DNA of 59,052 nt from a virus. The first letter of the stretch is position 1, and each line of letters begins with the position of its first letter. The translations under genes and the position numbers were made by a program. The stretch is from IMG/VR virus record IMGVR_UViG_3300025030_000115, positions 1 through 59,052 of that record; one strand, given 5' to 3'. Below, one piece after another: positions 15,208 to 23,848 of the stretch. A model generated the notes under the pieces. The model did no database searches and was not told the origin of the DNA. It was given only the letters and a program-made list of their open reading frames with translations.

Positions 15208-16019
15208 ACAAATTCATCAAAAAGAACTACATAAGACCTTTAAGTAAAGAGTACACAGACCTTGATGCAGCGATATTCAAGAAGTACCTTCACATGCCTA
15301 AAGTGTATCTGAGAGGCATCGTAAGAAGGTATCCTAAGAATCTTAATGAAGTCCCTTTAGTGCTTCACAAGCTGCTTGAACAATGCGACTCTTATATTTG
15401 GAAAGGAGTTAAGATGGAACGTAGTAAAGAAGAAATGATTGTGGCTGTTAAGATGAAAATCTCTGGCGTTCCTCCCGCATATTTACTTAGATCAGAACTT
15501 CCAAGCACTTGTGGAACTAACCTGAAAGTCTATTCTAGCATATTGGAAGCACCAGAGTCACTTTCTAAATTAGGTAGGCTGTTGTATTTCCACAGTGGGT
15601 TTGAGGACAATTCCCTGCTGGCAGCATCTAACATAATTAAGTCAGGTGTCACGAAAGGCTTAAAATGCAAAATGACTTCTATGCCTCAATTCATGGAAGA
15701 GCTAAAGACCTTTGAAGCATCTAAGATATTAACTTCCCTAGCCGAAGCAGATATCTCTTGTCTGTATATGCTAGGCACTGTTTATGTTAAAGCTGAGTCT
15801 GGGTTCACGGAGTCTTCCTTGCTGACCTTCATAGACCAACGGAGGGTGAATAAGAAGGCAACTATTCTATCATCCCACCTAACACCCGCTGAGTTTAAGA
15901 CGAGATTTAAAATAGACCTTGATAAGCTAGGGGCAATTTGTTTTAAGATGGAGGATGAGGGTGTGGTAAATACTGTGTCGCAGTTAGCTAAAGAACTTGC
16001 TGCGTTGAGAGGAGAATAA
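15204..16019 (+). CDS. Degenerate DnaC-like AAA+ protein, candidate helicase loader
   Basis: The protein reads like a DnaC/IstB-type ATPase with the catalytic residues gone. LLYFHSGFEDNSLLAASNII (about 126-145) sits where the P-loop should be but has no GKT. DISCLYMLGT (183-192) takes the Walker B place without acidic residues. KKATILSSHLTPAEF (217-231) matches the sensor strand with its usual TSN...EL. It lies between helicase and primase genes, where a loader belongs. The start is TTG 15204 after GAGGG. CDS confidence is high; the loader reading is inference. Confidence 0.85.
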   Translation: MNKFIKKNYIRPLSKEYTDLDAAIFKKYLHMPKVYLRGIVRRYPKNLNEVPLVLHKLLEQCDSYIWKGVKMERSKEEMIVAVKMKISGVPPAYLLRSELPSTCGTNLKVYSSILEAPESLSKLGRLLYFHSGFEDNSLLAASNIIKSGVTKGLKCKMTSMPQFMEELKTFEASKILTSLAEADISCLYMLGTVYVKAESGFTESSLLTFIDQRRVNKKATILSSHLTPAEFKTRFKIDLDKLGAICFKMEDEGVVNTVSQLAKELAALRGE

Positions 16020-16020
16020 T

Positions 16021-16371
16021 ATGCTTAGAGTGATTGTGGCGGGAGGTAGAGAGTTTAACCAGAAGACTAGGCTCTTTAAATACCTCGACCAGTACCATGA
16101 AAAGACTCCTATAACTTCTGTGGTGTGCGGTATGGCTAGAGGTGCTGATAGTATTGGTAAGGAGTGGGCTGAGTCCAGAGGAGTAGCTGTAGATAAGTTT
16201 CCTGCTGATTGGGACAATTTAGGTAAGAAAGCTGGGCCTCTGAGGAATATTGATATGGCTAATAATGCAGATGCCTTGATAGCAGTTTGGGACGGAAAGA
16301 GTTCTGGAACCAAGCACATGATTAATACGGCGCGTGGTAAGGGTCTTCTAGTTACTGTGTTAAATTATTGA
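16021..16371 (+). CDS. SLOG/YspA-like (DUF2493) nucleotide-binding protein
   Basis: The fold opens with RVIVAGGREF, continues with VVCGMARGADSIGKEWA and PADW...GPLRNIDMANNADALIAVWDGKSSGT, all diagnostic of the DUF2493/YspA branch of the SLOG superfamily. It binds a nucleotide-type ligand; the ligand and reaction are unknown. It starts just after the loader-like gene, which ends AGGAGAATA. It could process or bind nucleotide signals. Confidence 0.85.
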   Translation: MLRVIVAGGREFNQKTRLFKYLDQYHEKTPITSVVCGMARGADSIGKEWAESRGVAVDKFPADWDNLGKKAGPLRNIDMANNADALIAVWDGKSSGTKHMINTARGKGLLVTVLNY

Positions 16372-16380
16372 GGTGGCTAA

Positions 16381-16587
16381 ATGCCTATAAACCCAGAAGT
16401 AGGGTTTGATACGCTACATTATGAACAATATTTAGTTAAGTATCGACTCAAAGGCAGTGACGGCGTGTGGACAACTTTAGAAGAGCTTATGTATTTTAAA
16501 GGGAAAGGCGCGCATAGAAAAATTGAAAGGTACTTACAGAAGAAGTATGGGAAGAGTATAAATGTTTTGTCTATCAAATTTTGTTAA
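16381..16587 (+). CDS. Hypothetical protein (68 aa)
   Basis: ATG 16381 follows TTGAGGTGGCTAA. The product has a LHYEQYLVKYRLKGSDGVW strand pattern and a basic C-terminus (HRKIERYLQKKYGKS). Its function is unknown. Confidence 0.7.
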   Translation: MPINPEVGFDTLHYEQYLVKYRLKGSDGVWTTLEELMYFKGKGAHRKIERYLQKKYGKSINVLSIKFC

Positions 16588-16608
16588 CTAAATTATTGAG
16601 GTAAGAAA

Positions 16609-16977
16609 ATGAGCCAAGAAATTATTGAAGGCATTAAAGGTCTGAGCGATATTATTAAGAAGTGTCAGGAGGAGCTGAAGGTTATTTTGACAGACACTGA
16701 AAAGCCTCTGCCGGAACGCTGGGAGATTTATGAGGTTGCTGTAGGAGAAAATGTTATTAATGAGTTTGCTAGTTACGGTCCCGACCTTATAACATTGTCG
16801 GAAATGAAAATTTATAATATTGAGGATTATGTACGTTGCGAAAGGTGCGAGAGGGTGGAGTACGTGAATATAGTGAATAGTTTTGAGAATTTTAATTTAA
16901 TCGAAGAAAATATTAACAAAGTAAAGAAAGAAATCCTCAGCAAGTTCCTTGAACGCGGTTTTACGTATGACTGGTAG
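16609..16977 (+). CDS. Hypothetical acidic helical protein (122 aa)
   Basis: Mostly helical and charged, with a central CERCERVEYVN that could be half of a metal site. The start is ATG 16609 after TTGAGGTAAGAAA. No family is recognised. It stands directly before primase. Confidence 0.75.
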   Translation: MSQEIIEGIKGLSDIIKKCQEELKVILTDTEKPLPERWEIYEVAVGENVINEFASYGPDLITLSEMKIYNIEDYVRCERCERVEYVNIVNSFENFNLIEENINKVKKEILSKFLERGFTYDW

Positions 16978-16985
16978 GTAATACT

Positions 16986-17924
16986 ATGGAAGTCCTAGAA
17001 ATCTTAGACAGCAGAGGCATCCCCTACGTTCCTAGAGGAGATAATGAATACGCTATAGTATGCCTCAATGCGGCTAATCACCAAGGAGGTTTTGACAGCA
17101 AGCCTAGTCTAAATATCAATGTAGAGAAACTTCAAGCCTTCTGCTTTAGCTGCGGATTCTCAATGTCTGAAACAGGGTTGACTCGCTGGCTCATCGGAGG
17201 GGAACTAGAAGACCTATCTTTGCAGACTATGGCTTTAAGGGCTAAGATAAATCGACTGAAGTTGGAAGAGACTAAAGACCTTTCAGAAGCTAGGCAGATT
17301 TTCATTCCACCTGGAGAACCTTGGGCCGAAGATAACTACAGAGGGATCAGGCTAGACACCTACCAAAAACTTGGGGCTATAAAATGTACAAGAGGTTTTT
17401 ATAGTGACCGGATAGTATTCCCTGTCTATTTACGTGGCGAATTGATTGGGGTGGATGCCAGAGCTTTGTTGGAAGGGATGCAGCCTAAATATTTGAGGAA
17501 CAAAGGATGTACTGCAAAGGAAACTTGGCTTTACCCCTTTGACTTGGTGTGTGAAAATAAACCCGAATACGTAATATTGTGTGAGGGATTGTTTGATGCT
17601 GTGAACCTAGTGGACAAGGGATTTTCTGGGCTTTGCATCTTCGGCACAAACAACTTCGGGTTAGCTAAACTTAGGCTCTTACTAGCTACTGGCTGCAGCG
17701 AGGTGGTATTATTTTTAGACAAAGATGAGGCAGGACAGGAGGCACAGAAACGAATAGGCAGTATGTTGAGCGACTGGTTACAAGTTACTGAGGCTTACAC
17801 AGATCACCTGAAAATAAAACCGGTAGATTCTTTAGCGAAAGGAAAGTTAGTTTATCAGGACTGTGGAGAATTGACTAGAGAAGAGATTTTGGAAGCTGTA
17901 GAAAATAGAACTAAATTTAAGTAG
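16986..17924 (+). CDS. DNA primase (CHC2 zinc finger and TOPRIM)
   Basis: Makes RNA primers for lagging-strand synthesis. The N-terminal zinc site has Cys26, His32, Cys53 and Cys56 (FCFSCGF) with the SLNI strand typical of CHC2. The TOPRIM core has ILCEGLFDA (Glu200) and FLDKDEAG (Asp245, Asp247). At 312 aa it is shorter than bacterial DnaG and lacks a large helicase-binding C-terminus, as in many phage primases. It is likely to work with the DnaB-like helicase in the same operon. Confidence 0.87.
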   Translation: MEVLEILDSRGIPYVPRGDNEYAIVCLNAANHQGGFDSKPSLNINVEKLQAFCFSCGFSMSETGLTRWLIGGELEDLSLQTMALRAKINRLKLEETKDLSEARQIFIPPGEPWAEDNYRGIRLDTYQKLGAIKCTRGFYSDRIVFPVYLRGELIGVDARALLEGMQPKYLRNKGCTAKETWLYPFDLVCENKPEYVILCEGLFDAVNLVDKGFSGLCIFGTNNFGLAKLRLLLATGCSEVVLFLDKDEAGQEAQKRIGSMLSDWLQVTEAYTDHLKIKPVDSLAKGKLVYQDCGELTREEILEAVENRTKFK

Positions 17925-18008
17925 CTAAGGTATCTGAGAATTAAACTTTAAGGAGGTACGGGATGATTAGTACGAAGAAATTGGTATTACCTATTTTTAG
18001 GAGTCTAA

Positions 18009-18395
18009 ATGGCGTTAACGGAACAAGAAACGAGGCAAGAGGCAGAAAAGTTTTTGGCGTGGCTCCGACGAAAATATCCAGTGTACACTGCTCAAGTGAA
18101 AGTACTGTACATAAACAAAACAGAACTAAGAGCTGGTGTAGGAGCAATGATCTATCAGTACGGTAATGTGTTTAAGATTCATGTAGCTACCAGACGTGAC
18201 TTTAAATTTGTGCTTCGTGGTCTTGCGCATGAATTTGAACATTTCCGGCAAGTTATGAATGAAGGCATACCTATGAGTAGGATCAGAACTCAGCAGGAAA
18301 AGAATGCTTGGTTTTTCGCATTACAAGCCCTCAGAGAATACAAGAAAGAAGATTCTGAAAGATGGGCTAGGATTACTGGCGAGGAAGTTACTTAA
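18009..18395 (+). CDS. HExxH zinc metallopeptidase-like protein (128 aa)
   Basis: LAHEFEHFRQ (about 72-81) is a clear HExxH zinc motif, and downstream QQEKNAWFFALQ could give the third ligand. The layout resembles small phage or ImmA/SprT-type metallopeptidases. The start is ATG 18009, with TAGGAG upstream and an in-frame TAA right before it. A substrate cannot be deduced. An overlapping 67-codon frame from 17963 with a strong AAGGAGG is probably not a gene. Confidence 0.8.
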   Translation: MALTEQETRQEAEKFLAWLRRKYPVYTAQVKVLYINKTELRAGVGAMIYQYGNVFKIHVATRRDFKFVLRGLAHEFEHFRQVMNEGIPMSRIRTQQEKNAWFFALQALREYKKEDSERWARITGEEVT

Positions 18396-18413
18396 CAAAA
18401 GGAGGACGAAATA

Positions 18414-18719
18414 ATGAAAAGGAACTACTGGGCAGTTGGGACAAGTTTGCCGGGCGGGAGCTGGATGTTTGAAGGCATCTTTTCGAGTCAAGAAAAGGCT
18501 GTGGAGGCTATTAAAGATACTGCCTCTAGTCCTTTTTGCGGAGATACTTGCTTAAGTGCTGAGGATATGTTTGTTATGTATCCTGTTGAGGTAGATAGTA
18601 TTTCACAAGGGTACGATATTTACTATGCTGATATTTTGTATAGACCTTTGAAAGAGACACCAGAAGAGGGGATTGAGAGACTGATGGAGTATAAGAAATC
18701 TGTGGACGAGGCGTACTAA
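18414..18719 (+). CDS. Hypothetical protein (101 aa)
   Basis: The start follows AAAGGAGGACGAAATA. The product begins MKRNYWAVGTSLPGGSW and has mixed alpha/beta character with no motif I can name. It ends 1 base before the Ntn hydrolase ATG, so the two are likely translated together. Confidence 0.75.
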   Translation: MKRNYWAVGTSLPGGSWMFEGIFSSQEKAVEAIKDTASSPFCGDTCLSAEDMFVMYPVEVDSISQGYDIYYADILYRPLKETPEEGIERLMEYKKSVDEAY

Positions 18720-19262
18720 ATGACTTGCATAGTTGGCTTATTGGACGGCTCTAGGGTTCTGCTCGGAGGAGATACTTGCGGGTCAAACGGATATTCCTAT
18801 GAGTCTTGTGACCATTCAAAAGTATTTAAAGTGGGTGACTTTCTGATTGGAGGTACTACCAGCTTTAGGATGCTAGACCTGCTTGAGTATAGTTTAAGTA
18901 TTCCTTACGTAACTCCTTCTGACGAGGAAAACATGGATAAGTTTATGAGGACTTCCTTTGTGTCTGCGGTTAGGACCTGTATGAAGGACGGAGGATTTAC
19001 AACGTACAAGAATTCAGTAGAAGAGATAGGGACCTTTCTAGTAGCTTACAAAAATAAACTTTGGAGAATGCAAGATGACTTGAGTATTATAACCAGAAAT
19101 GTTTATGACTCAGTTGGCTGCGGGATGTACGCTGCGGTTGGAAGTTTGCATACTACGGAGGGTATGGAGGTTAGTGCTGAAGATAGAGTTACAAAAGCCT
19201 TGGAAGCAGCGGCTAGTATAATGACTGGGGTAAAAGGTCCGTATAATATTTTGAGTACTTAA
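18720..19262 (+). CDS. Proteasome beta/HslV-like Ntn hydrolase
   Basis: After Met removal the protein starts TCIVGLLDGSRVLLGGDTCG. Counting that Thr as 1, Asp is at 17 and Lys at 33 (HSKVFKVG), the same numbers as the catalytic Thr1, Asp17 and Lys33 of proteasome beta subunits and HslV. FLIGGTTSFRMLDLLEY matches the following Gly-rich helix region. Length (180 aa) is close to HslV. It is therefore probably an N-terminal-nucleophile hydrolase and possibly a ring-forming protease. No ATPase partner of the HslU type is seen here, so a host or distant phage partner, or ATP-free action, is implied. Confidence 0.82.
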   Translation: MTCIVGLLDGSRVLLGGDTCGSNGYSYESCDHSKVFKVGDFLIGGTTSFRMLDLLEYSLSIPYVTPSDEENMDKFMRTSFVSAVRTCMKDGGFTTYKNSVEEIGTFLVAYKNKLWRMQDDLSIITRNVYDSVGCGMYAAVGSLHTTEGMEVSAEDRVTKALEAAASIMTGVKGPYNILST

Positions 19263-19287
19263 TATTTAATTGAGGAGGTTAGATTGA

Positions 19288-21831
19288 ATGATTAGCCCTA
19301 GATATTCCAAGACGGGTAAATGCTTGGTGTTACTTGATAATGCTACTCCTGAGTGGGTTAAGGAGGGTAGAGTAACACCAAGTGGGCTACAAAAATTAGT
19401 AGGGTATTTTATGCGAAATGGAATATCTTTGGATGATGTTACTTTCGCCTGTCTTACTGATACAGTAGATAAACCTAAGAGTGCAGACTACAAGATTAAA
19501 CATGAATTAATAAAAGAGATGATAGAAATATCTGCTCCCAATCTTGTAGTCACTGTTGGCGCTCAAGTGTTTGAGAAAGTCTCTATGAAGAAGGGAGTAT
19601 CTAAATACTACAAACGGCCTATAAAAGCAGCTCTGTATGGCGATTACAAGTGTCTCGCTTTGCCGAACCCACAAGCTGCTACTTACGATCCTGATATTGT
19701 AAGTATCATCGAAGATTCTATTTCTATGATTAAAACTGAAATGGAATTTCCAGAGATAGTAGAGAAGGAAAAGATCGAGACTAATTATCATATTATTAAT
19801 TCTATTAGTAAGTTTGATAAGTGGCTAGAGTATTACAAAAGTTCCGCTGTTCCAGCCTTCTCTTTTGATACTGAAACTTCGAGTTTCGACTGGTGCAAGG
19901 GTCAGCTTCTAATGATGACCTTTTCTCATAGAGAGGGTGCCAGCTATCTCATTCCAAGTACCTTCTATGGACACTGGACTCCCGAAGAATGGGATCATAT
20001 TAAAAATGGGCTTATAGAACTCTTCTCTGACGAAAAAAAATTGTGGATAGTATGGAATGGTAAATTTGATTTTCACTGGATGCATAGGCATGTAGGCGTC
20101 CCGATAAAACGTTATGGAATCTTTGACGGCTGTGTAGCATCCTTCTGTATTAATGAAAACGAACCTCACGGACTCAAAGATCACTCAGCTAAGTACACAG
20201 ATTTAGGTAATTACGATGACTTCCTAGAAGAAGAAAAGGCTAAATATTGTAAAGAGCACAAGATTAAAATGAAGGACTTTTCGTATTCCTACTTGGACTT
20301 TGACACATTAGCTCACTATGCCTTGCAAGACAGTGATGCTACATTTAGGCTGTGGAAAGTTCTTGAACCAAAACTTAAAGAAGAAGAACAAGAAGAAGTC
20401 TTTAAGATTATGATGGATAATTCTTGGATGCTGTTTCATATTGAGGAAGCAGGTTGGAAGGTAGACTTAGAGTACTGCAAAAAGTATCATGCAGAACTTA
20501 CTGAAGAAATCAATATTATAGAATTAGAGTTGGCTTCTGACAAAATGATTAAGCGTGCAGAGGAACTGATATCTTCTAGGGAACTTATTAAAGTAAATGC
20601 TAAACGTAAGACTAAGCTAAAGTCACTGCCTCAGCCTATTACGTTTAACTTTAACTCTATAGCTCACAAAAAGGTTTTATGTTTTGAAATACTAAAGTTA
20701 CCAATTATCAAGTACGTTAAAAACAAAGATAGAAAGAGTAAAGAGAAAAATCCAGCACTTGACAAAGAAGTAATTAAGGCGTGGTGTAAGGATCATGACA
20801 TTCCAGTGCTACAAAAGTTTGCTAGGTATCAAGAGATAGTCAAAGCTAGATCGACATACGTAGAAGCGGTTATGGCTAAGGAATATAAAGGCAGAGTTCA
20901 TGCCACCTTTAATTTGACCTCAGCAAAGACTGGTAGACTCTCTAGTTCAGGTGGACTTAATATGCAGAATATTAGTTCACATGGAAAAGAGGGCAAGAAG
21001 ATTAAGCGAATGTTTATTGCAGAAGACGATTGTATTTGCGTAGCTAGCGACCTAAAAGCCGCCGAGGTCAGAGCCGCAACGCTAATGAGTAATGATGCTA
21101 AGATGATTGATATTTTCAATAACACTGGCGGATTTGTTCATGAGGCTGTTGCGAAAGCTATATTTAACTTAGATGTAAGTTGTCTTGAAGAAGTAAAGGA
21201 ACAATACCCTAAAGAACGGCAGATAGCTAAATCAATTAGCTTCCTATTGCTGTATGGTGGTTCTAGTTCAGCTCTTGCAAACGCCACCGGAATTACTAGA
21301 GAACGTGCTGAAGAGATTATTCAGGAGTACTTTGATACGTACACCGGAATAAGTGATTGGATTAAGACTACTCACGAATTTATTAGGCAGAATGGTTATT
21401 CAGTATCTCTGCTTGGTAGGAAACGTAGAGTTCCTGGAGTTTTCTCTGAGGACGGTTTTGTAGTTGAACGTGCATTGCGTATGGGTCTTAATGCTATAGT
21501 TCAATCCTTTGGTGCAGACTGTCTAAATATTTCTAGCTGTAATATTCTTGCTGAAATACTTGATAGGAAACTCCCCTTTAAAATTATCTCTACGGTGCAT
21601 GATTGTATTTATCTCGAAGTACCTAAAGACATGGTTGAGGAGGCTAGAGAATTGGTAGAAAGGCATCTCAATAAATTCCCTGTCGAGAATGCCCCCATTG
21701 AACTTGTGGGTGACACTGAAGTAGGTTATTCATGGGATACTTTCACAAACGTAGACAATTACTTGGAAGAACTTAAAAACACCATTGATGAGGCCGACGA
21801 AGAAAATTCAGAAGAGGAGGAAGAAGAATGA
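19288..21831 (+). CDS. DNA polymerase, family A, with degenerate UDG-like N-terminal domain
   Basis: This is the replicative polymerase. Residues 1-155 look like a family 4 uracil-DNA glycosylase without its active site (NPQAA where HPA is expected). The 3'-5' exonuclease keeps Asp194/Glu196 (FDTET), WNGKFD and YALQDSDAT. In the polymerase domain motif A reads SDLKAAEVR (usual DYSQIELR), motif B RQIAKSISFLLLYGG, and motif C STVHDCIYLE, where Cys replaces the third residue of HDE. The catalytic Asp residues are kept. The acidic tail ends in repeated Glu. The start follows GAGGAGG. Confidence 0.92.
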   Translation: MISPRYSKTGKCLVLLDNATPEWVKEGRVTPSGLQKLVGYFMRNGISLDDVTFACLTDTVDKPKSADYKIKHELIKEMIEISAPNLVVTVGAQVFEKVSMKKGVSKYYKRPIKAALYGDYKCLALPNPQAATYDPDIVSIIEDSISMIKTEMEFPEIVEKEKIETNYHIINSISKFDKWLEYYKSSAVPAFSFDTETSSFDWCKGQLLMMTFSHREGASYLIPSTFYGHWTPEEWDHIKNGLIELFSDEKKLWIVWNGKFDFHWMHRHVGVPIKRYGIFDGCVASFCINENEPHGLKDHSAKYTDLGNYDDFLEEEKAKYCKEHKIKMKDFSYSYLDFDTLAHYALQDSDATFRLWKVLEPKLKEEEQEEVFKIMMDNSWMLFHIEEAGWKVDLEYCKKYHAELTEEINIIELELASDKMIKRAEELISSRELIKVNAKRKTKLKSLPQPITFNFNSIAHKKVLCFEILKLPIIKYVKNKDRKSKEKNPALDKEVIKAWCKDHDIPVLQKFARYQEIVKARSTYVEAVMAKEYKGRVHATFNLTSAKTGRLSSSGGLNMQNISSHGKEGKKIKRMFIAEDDCICVASDLKAAEVRAATLMSNDAKMIDIFNNTGGFVHEAVAKAIFNLDVSCLEEVKEQYPKERQIAKSISFLLLYGGSSSALANATGITRERAEEIIQEYFDTYTGISDWIKTTHEFIRQNGYSVSLLGRKRRVPGVFSEDGFVVERALRMGLNAIVQSFGADCLNISSCNILAEILDRKLPFKIISTVHDCIYLEVPKDMVEEARELVERHLNKFPVENAPIELVGDTEVGYSWDTFTNVDNYLEELKNTIDEADEENSEEEEEE

Positions 21832-22208
21832 TATTTTGTGAAAATTGTAAGTATCTCCAGTGCCCAAATCCACTTGGGTACGGCTATTATCTCGTAAAGA
21901 CAGTCTTTGTAGACCCAACCTATAAAGAAGACCCTGATCGTTCCCCTACAGTTAAACATTCGACAGATTACACTGAGTCTCCAATCTGCAACCACGCACA
22001 ATGCTTTGAAACATCCACCAAAATAACTCCAGTAACCAAACTTGTCACCACATTCAGATTCAGAGGACAAGCGCAGTTAAATAAGAATAACGACTGTAAG
22101 TTCTTTGAACTGAAGCCCGCGCCTAAAATTGAAAAGTCTTCTAAAGGTGGTTCAGTAGCAATAGTAGAAGCACCTAAGCAAAAGCCGTGGTATAAATTCT
22201 GGATGTAA
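21828..22208 (+). CDS. Hypothetical Cys-rich protein (126 aa)
   Basis: It overlaps the polymerase stop by 4 bases (ATGA). The N-terminus IFCENCKYLQCPNP and later PICNHAQC and NDCKFF suggest a metal site, and the C-terminus is a linker ending KPWYKFWM, an aromatic tail that might dock on a partner. It is probably linked to polymerase by translation; the function is unknown. Confidence 0.75.
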   Translation: MIFCENCKYLQCPNPLGYGYYLVKTVFVDPTYKEDPDRSPTVKHSTDYTESPICNHAQCFETSTKITPVTKLVTTFRFRGQAQLNKNNDCKFFELKPAPKIEKSSKGGSVAIVEAPKQKPWYKFWM

Positions 22209-22244
22209 CAACCCAACAAAAATCTATAAAAAGGTGGTGATAAA

Positions 22245-22370
22245 GTGGCAACAGTAGTACGGTGTGATAAGGAACGCTGTAAATTTAATGACGAAGGGGA
22301 ATGTGTGGCTCAGGTTATTGAACTAGACGAGGAGGGAACTTGCCTTGATTTCGAAAAATTTATCGGATAG
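22245..22370 (+). CDS. Cys-rich mini-protein (41 aa)
   Basis: GTG 22245 is preceded by AAAGGTGGTGATAAA. The product has the spacing C-x4-C-x7-C...C (VRCDKERCKFNDEGECVA...GTC), resembling small DUF1540-like metal-binding proteins. It overlaps the next gene by 26 bases in another frame. Confidence 0.65.
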   Translation: MATVVRCDKERCKFNDEGECVAQVIELDEEGTCLDFEKFIG

Positions 22371-22665
22371 TCGGGGTTCTTTTTTAAGGTCTGACACTAA
22401 ATGCTGGATTAGCTCTAGTCTATTTTTCATGTGTATCGAAAAGCTTGGCCTCAACGAAAAGATCTACTACATTCCATCTGGTATTGAGTGTACCAACGAA
22501 GAATTAGTTTTCTATGTTGACCATCTGTTCGACGAGCTAGGTCACTTAGAGATGCGTAAGAACTACTGGACAGAGGCTGAAAAGGATGCTAGAAACTACG
22601 TGACTAAGATCGGCTTCGCTTTGAGGGCTTGGGCGCGTGATGGTCATGGGATCAGGGTGGTTTGA
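22345..22665 (+). CDS. Hypothetical protein (106 aa)
   Basis: I use TTG 22345 because GAGGAGGGAA lies 7-8 bases upstream. The product starts MISKNLSDSRGSF and has an acidic middle (ELVFYVDHLFDELGHLEM) and a basic end. The start overlaps the mini-protein before it. No family is recognised. Confidence 0.7.
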   Translation: MISKNLSDSRGSFLRSDTKCWISSSLFFMCIEKLGLNEKIYYIPSGIECTNEELVFYVDHLFDELGHLEMRKNYWTEAEKDARNYVTKIGFALRAWARDGHGIRVV

Positions 22666-22889
22666 TGGTCTACTTAAATAGGTATTGTGTAGGTTGCCGA
22701 AGGTTAATTCCAGAAGACACCAATAGCCCTATCTTAGTAATAGGACAGGCTACCGTAAAATGGAACAAAAAACAACATAAACACTCCGCTAAAACTGACG
22801 GAGAATACGACTGCTTCTGCGAAATCTGTGCAGCCAGAATGATGGAGCTTATTAAGGCTCAACGAGAAAAGGGAGTAAAGGTACTATGA
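22665..22889 (+). CDS. Zinc-knuckle protein (74 aa)
   Basis: ATG 22665 overlaps the stop before it by one base. The sequence has CVGCRRLIP and, later, CFCEICAARM, a likely four-Cys zinc site separated by a basic KWNKKQHKH loop. It is coupled to the exonuclease gene by a 4-base overlap. The function is unknown. Confidence 0.75.
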   Translation: MVYLNRYCVGCRRLIPEDTNSPILVIGQATVKWNKKQHKHSAKTDGEYDCFCEICAARMMELIKAQREKGVKVL

Positions 22890-23848
22890 ATGTGTTAGTC
22901 CTAGACGTACTTAACTGCGCGTTTACTTTGAAGCATGTTAAAGAGAAAGACCCTCTGTGGCGATTTATAACAGATATTAGAAACATTATGAGTGCTAACA
23001 AAATTCACAAATGTATTCTAGCAACTGACACAGGGCAGAGTCAGTATAGGCTGTCAATGTATCCTCAGTATAAAGAGACAAGACGAGCCAGAAGGGCATC
23101 TGCGACAGAGGACGAGAAAAAGGAATTGCAGGAGTTCTTTGAGGTAGTTAATCAGTTCAAAGAAATGGCTCCTCTGTTTGGTATGGAAGTTGCTACAGTA
23201 GATAAAACTGAAGCGGATGACATTGTGGCGTACTTTGCGATTAATTCTGAGGTTGGCAACTACAAGGCCCACATTCTAAGCTCTGACACCGATTTGTTCC
23301 AGCTCCTCCGTTCGACAGTTGTTCAGAGGTCTTACGCAGAGAAAATGAAGCTAGGCGATACTGACATTCCACCTCAGATATGGGTCACGGAAGATAGGTT
23401 TAAAGAAGTATTTCAAATGACTCCCTCACAATACATGGAAGCTAAATCTATCTCAGGTGATACAGGTGATAGTATTTATTCCCCTGAAGGTGTTGGGAAG
23501 GAGACTGGCTTTAAACTTATCAGGAAATATGGAAGCATCGCTGAGGTCGAAAAGAACGTAGACGAACTTGAGATTCCTAGGTTCTCTTCAAAGGGTAGGG
23601 AAGCACTCAAAAAGGATTTCTGGATGGTTCACCGGAATGTAGAACTGGTAAGTCTTCTCCACACACCTGAAACATTCCAGAAGATTTTCGGAGAGGGGTT
23701 ACCTAAGCTAGAAGACATACTAGCTAGAGTAGATGAACCGCCAAAAGTTAATGAAGAAGCGTTGAAGGAATATTTGTTTGCGACTGGTAGGGTTAACGTC
23801 TACTACGATTTCGACAATTGGGTACGACCATTTAAAGGAGGGTACTAA
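22886..23848 (+). CDS. 5'-3' exonuclease / flap endonuclease
   Basis: Removes RNA primers and flaps. The PIN-like acidic residues are in VLDVLNC, ATDTGQS, EADDIVAYF (Asp-Asp near 113) and SSDTDLF (near 134-139). ISGDTGDS followed by GVGKETGFKLIRKYGS is the helix-three-turn-helix DNA-binding part. At 320 aa it resembles phage flap nucleases such as T5 D15. The clamp region YKETRRARRASATEDEKKEL is basic. It stands beside polymerase as in many phages. Confidence 0.9.
   Translation: MNVLVLDVLNCAFTLKHVKEKDPLWRFITDIRNIMSANKIHKCILATDTGQSQYRLSMYPQYKETRRARRASATEDEKKELQEFFEVVNQFKEMAPLFGMEVATVDKTEADDIVAYFAINSEVGNYKAHILSSDTDLFQLLRSTVVQRSYAEKMKLGDTDIPPQIWVTEDRFKEVFQMTPSQYMEAKSISGDTGDSIYSPEGVGKETGFKLIRKYGSIAEVEKNVDELEIPRFSSKGREALKKDFWMVHRNVELVSLLHTPETFQKIFGEGLPKLEDILARVDEPPKVNEEALKEYLFATGRVNVYYDFDNWVRPFKGGY

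Noticed and set aside
17963-18166. 67-codon frame with a very strong AAGGAGG upstream
   Set aside because: It overlaps the HExxH gene in another frame for most of its length and its composition looks random. It may act only as a short upstream frame.
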